Positions 4,155 to 7,657 of a stretch of 7,657 bases of DNA are shown one piece after another. The stretch lies in the NCBI GenBank assembly GCA_964542755.1, contig CAZIWL010000182.1:1-7657 (forward strand), in the 5' to 3' direction. Within the stretch, counting starts at the first letter, position 1. Every line of letters begins with the position of its first letter. Source of the DNA: SKLM01 sp964542755. GTDB lineage: Bacteria > Chloroflexota > Anaerolineae > B4-G1. Position numbers and translations under genes: made by a program. The notes beneath the pieces were generated by a model. That model saw only the letters and a program-made list of their open reading frames with translations. It was not told the DNA's origin and made no database searches.

Positions 4155-7100
4155 ATGAAAAGACCGAACGGGCTTGATCGCGATGATGCGCTTCTCCAGA
4201 TCCAGCTCCTCGGAGCGCCGACAGTCCTGGTCCAGGATGAACCGGTTCGGCCGGAGACGAGCAAAACGATGGCGCTCCTGGCCTACCTGAGCATGGAGGA
4301 CCGTGTCCACCGCCGTGACACCCTGGCCGACCTCTTCTGGGGTGAGAAGGACGACGCCCGGGCGGCACGGAACCTCCGGCGGGCCTTCTGGAACCTCCGA
4401 CGTGTTCTCAACCCCGGTGGGGACGGCGATTGCCCGTACTTGAATGTGAACCGGCACGAGGCGGCCTTCAACCGAGAGAGCGCTTACTGGTTGGACGCGG
4501 ATTCCTTCGAACGACTGGCGGATCCATCGGCCGCTGAAGCCCCGGCAGAGATGCAAGCGCGGCTTGAGCGAGCCATTTCTCTCTACCGGGGTGACTTCCT
4601 GGCTGGCCTGAACGTGGGCGGGAGCCCCACGTTCGAACGGTGGGTCTTGGGCCAGCGGGCGTACCTCAAGGAACAGGCTTTCCAGGCTTTTCACCGGCTG
4701 AGTGAGCTGTACGCTGGGCGGGGTGCGTATGCCGAGGCCGTGGACACGCTCCAGGTCTATCTGACGGTGGCACCCTGGCGGGAGGAGTCGCACCGTCAGC
4801 TGATGCTGATGCTCGCCTTGCAAGGCGAACGCGAACGGGCGCTCCGACAGTACGATTTCTGTGAAGAGGTCCTCCAGCGTGAGCTGGACGTGGCCCCCTC
4901 TGAGAAGACCCGTGCCCTCCGGCAGAGGATCCGGGACGGGAAGGTGACGGTCTCTGCAGCCGGTGAGGGCTGTGACGCGCCGTTGGAGCTGCCCTTCGTG
5001 GGGAGGGGTGACGCCTACGGATGGATGCTGCGGCGGAGGGCGCAGTCGGGCCTCACGCTGGTCGCTGGTGAGGCCGGCGTGGGCAAGACGCGGCTGGTCA
5101 GCGAGGTCCTCCGCCGGACAGGAGCCGACGGCGGGTCCGTATTGCGGGGGCGGTGCTATGAGTTCCAGGGTGCGCTGCCTTACCAGGCGGTGAACGAGGC
5201 GCTGGCGGGGTATGTGGAGCGGATTCCGTCGATGGAGTCCCTGGAGCTGCCCAATTCGGTCCTGGCGGAGCTGGCGCGATTGGTCCCTGCCATCCGCCGA
5301 CGGTGCCCGGGCATCGAACCGACTCGACCGGCGTCCGGCGGTGGCGGGCGGGAGCGCTTCTTCGACAGCGTGGCGGCATTGCTGCGGGCGGTCCCCCGCC
5401 CAGTTCTCTTCCTCGACGATCTCCACTGGGCCGATGAGGGGACGCTCGATCTCCTTCACTATCTGGTGAGGGCATTCGACGATGGGCCATGCTGGTTCGT
5501 GGGCGCCTGCCGTCCAGAGGAGACGCCACTGGATCATCCGTTGACCCGGCTCGGGCAGGGGTTGAGCCGCGACGGGCTCGCCCACCGGCTGGACCTCTCG
5601 CCGCTGGCGGAGAGCGACATCTCGCAAGTGACTTCCGAACGGCTGGCGGAGGCCGAGGCCGAGGCTCTGGCGGCGTACCTCTTCCGGCAGAGCGGGGGCA
5701 ACCCCTTCATCGTCACGGAGGTATTGGAGATGCTGGTCGAGGAGGGCCTCCTAGAGGTCGGCTCGGGCCGTTGGCATCTCTTGGACGCGCTGGACGGGCA
5801 GGAGATGCTCCCGGCGCGGGTACAGGATGTGATCCTCCAGCGCGTGGGGCGGTTATCCGAGGAGGGACGCTGGGCCCTGCACGTGGCTGCTGTGATTGGC
5901 CGTCCTTTCCAACCGGCCTTCCTCAGCTATGCTGCGGGCTTGGAGCCGGAGGTCGCCAAGGACTTCGTGGCGACCTGGGGGACGCGGAGGCTGATCCATA
6001 GGAGCCGGGAGGGGATGTGTGATTTCGCTCACGACAAGATCCGGGCCTCCGTCTATCACCACTTGTCGGAGCCCGTGCGACGTATGCTCCACGAGCGGGT
6101 GGCCCAGGCGCTGGTGGACGACGGCGGAGATCAGGCGGGCTCGCTGGAGCGCTCGGTCCGGGAGGTTGACGACGAGGTCGCGGGGCGGATCGCGTACCAT
6201 CTTGAGCGATCTCTCGATCCCCATCGAGCTGCCCCCTTTCTCGTCCAGGCTGCGCGCGCGGCGATGGACGTCTATGCCCACGAGTCAGCCATTGACTACT
6301 ATCAGCGTGCACTCGCACTGCTGAAGCGCGACCAGGACCGGGCGAGCGTGATGGTGGACCTGGCCCACGCCCAGCACGTCACCGGGCGATGGGCCGACGT
6401 GGAGGAGCTGTATCGACAGGGGATTGACCTGGCGAAGGAGGCAGGCGTCCCAAGGGTAGAGGCCCGGGCGTGGCATCTGGTGGCTGAGGCCCAGGAGAGT
6501 CGGGGCGCGTATCGGTTGGCACTGGCCAGTGCCGGAAAGGCCGAGGAGGCTGCGCGGGAGGCGGGCGAGCAGGGCCGGGAGGCGCTGGCTGGCGCTCTCC
6601 ACCGCAAAGGCTGGGCCCTGTTCCGGCTGGGCGATCCGGAGAACGCGCTGTCCCACGGTGAGGAGGCGCTGGCCCTGGGTAGGGTGACTGGGGATTGGAA
6701 GGCCCAGGCCGACAGTCTTAACTTGCTGAGCGCCATCCACAACGACGCTGGTGAGCACGAGGAGGCCCGCTTCTGTATGGGGGAGGCGCTGGCACTCTTC
6801 CGCGAGGCCGGCTACCGGCGGGGCGAGGCGGTCATGCTCGGCAATTTGGGCAACACGGCCTATCTGCAGGGGGCGTACGCGCGGGCGGCTGAGCGGTATC
6901 GGGAGGGGCTTGCCCTGGCGCGGGAGATTGGCCACCGGTACACGGAGATGCTCTGCTTGAACAATCTGGGCGGTGCGCTGGTGGCGTTGGAGGCGCATGA
7001 GGAGGCAGCCGCGAGTCTGGAGCGAGTGCTTCAGATGCCCGAGTCAGAGGAATGGTTCTTGCTGCCAGACACGTGCTGCTACCTGGCTGAGGCGCGCCTG

Positions 7101-7382
7101 GCCCTGGGTGAGCCAGAGTCGGCGCTGGCGGCGGTGAGGAGGGTGCTTCGCGCGGTGCGCAGAAAGGAGGAGCCGGCGCCGGCGTATGAGGGCGCAGCGT
7201 GGAGGGTGCTCGGCCAGATTGCCCGGGCGCGGGGTGGGACGGTGGAGGTTGACGGAGAGCGGCACGGGGCAGCGTGGTGTTTCGGCGAAAGCTTGCGGAT
7301 TCTCGAGGAGGCGGGTCTTGAAGAGGAGCAGGCGCGCACCCTGACGGCTCGTGACGGGCCGGGGGATGGACCTGGTTCGTGA
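4155..7382 (+). CDS. SARP/AfsR-like transcriptional regulator: winged helix, BTAD, STAND/AAA ATPase, TPR repeats
   Basis: A 1075-residue cytoplasmic regulator. Residues ~14-105 are an OmpR/SARP-type winged helix (LLQIQLLGAP..., ALLAYL, RRDTLADLFWG, ARNLRRAFWNLR). Residues ~112-260 are a bacterial transcriptional activation domain (YRGDFLAGL, PWREESHRQLMLMLA, ERALRQYD, ELDVAPSEKTRAL). An NTPase module begins at FVGR (281-284), with Walker A GEAGVGKT (305-312) and Walker B VLFLDDLHWAD (417-427), then SGGNPF (513-518) and FAHDKIR (624-630). From ~710 to 1055 there are TPR-like helical hairpins of about 40 residues, for example ~812-845, 852-885, 892-925 and 932-960. There is no C-terminal LuxR helix-turn-helix, so DNA binding rests on the N-terminus. 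By analogy with AfsR and STAND proteins, ATP binding and TPR-mediated sensing are expected to control activation of target promoters. An in-frame stop at 4149 makes the ATG at 4155 the first possible start. Its Shine-Dalgarno is poor (GGGAGG, 13 nt away), so translation may be weak. Confidence 0.93.
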   Translation: MKRPNGLDRDDALLQIQLLGAPTVLVQDEPVRPETSKTMALLAYLSMEDRVHRRDTLADLFWGEKDDARAARNLRRAFWNLRRVLNPGGDGDCPYLNVNRHEAAFNRESAYWLDADSFERLADPSAAEAPAEMQARLERAISLYRGDFLAGLNVGGSPTFERWVLGQRAYLKEQAFQAFHRLSELYAGRGAYAEAVDTLQVYLTVAPWREESHRQLMLMLALQGERERALRQYDFCEEVLQRELDVAPSEKTRALRQRIRDGKVTVSAAGEGCDAPLELPFVGRGDAYGWMLRRRAQSGLTLVAGEAGVGKTRLVSEVLRRTGADGGSVLRGRCYEFQGALPYQAVNEALAGYVERIPSMESLELPNSVLAELARLVPAIRRRCPGIEPTRPASGGGGRERFFDSVAALLRAVPRPVLFLDDLHWADEGTLDLLHYLVRAFDDGPCWFVGACRPEETPLDHPLTRLGQGLSRDGLAHRLDLSPLAESDISQVTSERLAEAEAEALAAYLFRQSGGNPFIVTEVLEMLVEEGLLEVGSGRWHLLDALDGQEMLPARVQDVILQRVGRLSEEGRWALHVAAVIGRPFQPAFLSYAAGLEPEVAKDFVATWGTRRLIHRSREGMCDFAHDKIRASVYHHLSEPVRRMLHERVAQALVDDGGDQAGSLERSVREVDDEVAGRIAYHLERSLDPHRAAPFLVQAARAAMDVYAHESAIDYYQRALALLKRDQDRASVMVDLAHAQHVTGRWADVEELYRQGIDLAKEAGVPRVEARAWHLVAEAQESRGAYRLALASAGKAEEAAREAGEQGREALAGALHRKGWALFRLGDPENALSHGEEALALGRVTGDWKAQADSLNLLSAIHNDAGEHEEARFCMGEALALFREAGYRRGEAVMLGNLGNTAYLQGAYARAAERYREGLALAREIGHRYTEMLCLNNLGGALVALEAHEEAAASLERVLQMPESEEWFLLPDTCCYLAEARLALGEPESALAAVRRVLRAVRRKEEPAPAYEGAAWRVLGQIARARGGTVEVDGERHGAAWCFGESLRILEEAGLEEEQARTLTARDGPGDGPGS

Positions 7383-7657
7383 GTCATGGACTGAAGTCGC
7401 CACTACGAACTCGCACTCAGGACCGACGTAGGGCAGGTTTCCATAGCCGCCGCCGTGCTGGCGTGCGGGCGCTCCCCGGAGCAGTCAAAATTGCTGAAGG
7501 GATGGGGTGCGCTACCGAGTTGTCGGGCGTGCTGCCAGGTGCGATGCACCTGACAAGCGTGTGCGCACGAGAACTGGTTGGGGCACCCGTGCCACAGGAT
7601 CTCCTTGCGAGAAAGTCCATGGCGCGCACGCACGCCACTCTGGAATGGAAGAAACTT
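7383..7657. other. Non-coding region downstream of the BTAD regulator
   Basis: No gene is supported. Minus-strand open frames here have no ribosome binding site and run through the repeat at 7536-7568. GCTCC/GGAGC at 7470-7481 is a small dyad near the regulator's 3' end, but it has no U-tract and too short a loop for a convincing terminator. Confidence 0.6.
7536..7568. repeat. Palindrome, copy 2 of the dispersed ~31-bp repeat
   Basis: CAGGTGC (7536-7542), a 3-nt loop and GCACCTG (7546-7552) form a perfect dyad. The segment 7538-7568 aligns to 14-43 with the shared 12-mer GGTGCGATGCAC, a shared CAAG and a shared GTGT. The two copies have the same orientation and lie about 7.5 kb apart, one at each side of this signalling locus. 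Confidence 0.6.

Noticed and set aside
3890..4177. 95-codon plus-strand ORF overlapping the start of the regulator
   Set aside because: It covers the promoter region and the opposing small gene, has no ribosome binding site, and its translation has no recognisable pattern.
3756..5627. 623-codon minus-strand ORF antisense to the BTAD regulator
   Set aside because: Its upstream 557 codons lie opposite the clearly coding regulator gene or its leader, and the translation is rich in Arg, Pro and Gln without domains, typical of a GC-rich shadow frame. Only the last 66 codons, with their own ribosome binding site, are kept.
7470..7481. Possible terminator after the regulator (GCTCC/GGAGC)
   Set aside because: The stem is only five bases with a two-base loop and is not followed by a U-tract.
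1..7568. The two end repeats as boundaries of a mobile element
   Set aside because: No transposase, integrase or target-site duplication is seen, and the copies are diverged and in the same orientation, which fits a dispersed intergenic repeat better.
7403..7638. Two minus-strand ORFs at the right end (73 and 76 codons)
   Set aside because: They overlap each other in different frames, pass through the palindromic repeat, and lack ribosome binding sites and recognisable motifs.

Overview
The window is GC-rich DNA, most likely from a member of the Chloroflexota or a similar high-GC soil or thermal lineage. This is inferred from the gene types (a large BTAD-NTPase-TPR regulator, a hybrid histidine kinase with a PAS domain), the codon bias and the intergenic repeat families. 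No taxonomic marker is present. A 100-N gap flanked by an exact 55-bp repeat indicates a short-read, probably metagenomic, scaffold.

Layout. Positions 1-278 are non-coding and hold two palindromic or G-rich repeat elements. A hybrid sensor histidine kinase lies on the minus strand (279-2360), with a candidate promoter at 2494-2522. Positions 2433-3071 are non-coding and contain an 8-bp-period tandem repeat and the assembly gap. Next is a two-gene minus-strand operon: a 66-residue small protein starting at GTG (3956-3756), then, 45 nt later, a receiver-domain protein (3710-3072) with an N-terminal membrane hairpin. Divergent from it on the plus strand is a 1075-residue SARP/AfsR-like regulator (4155-7382). 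The last 275 bp are non-coding and carry a second copy of the ~31-bp repeat seen at the left end.

How the parts may fit together. All recognisable genes are signal-transduction genes. The membrane-anchored receiver is about 55% identical (66 of 119 ungapped positions) to the kinase's own receiver, so the two are paralogous and may share a phosphodonor. The ~200-bp divergent intergenic region carries a near-consensus sigma-70 promoter towards the regulator. In the other direction it carries two perfect heptamers (TTCAACG) with an 11-bp period, 9 bp upstream of a TAGAAT box. This is the operator geometry known for SARP-type regulators. The main hypothesis is that the BTAD regulator controls the divergent small-protein/receiver operon, which would link an ATP-dependent STAND regulator to two-component signalling. 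No mobile element, CRISPR array, tRNA or rRNA was seen.
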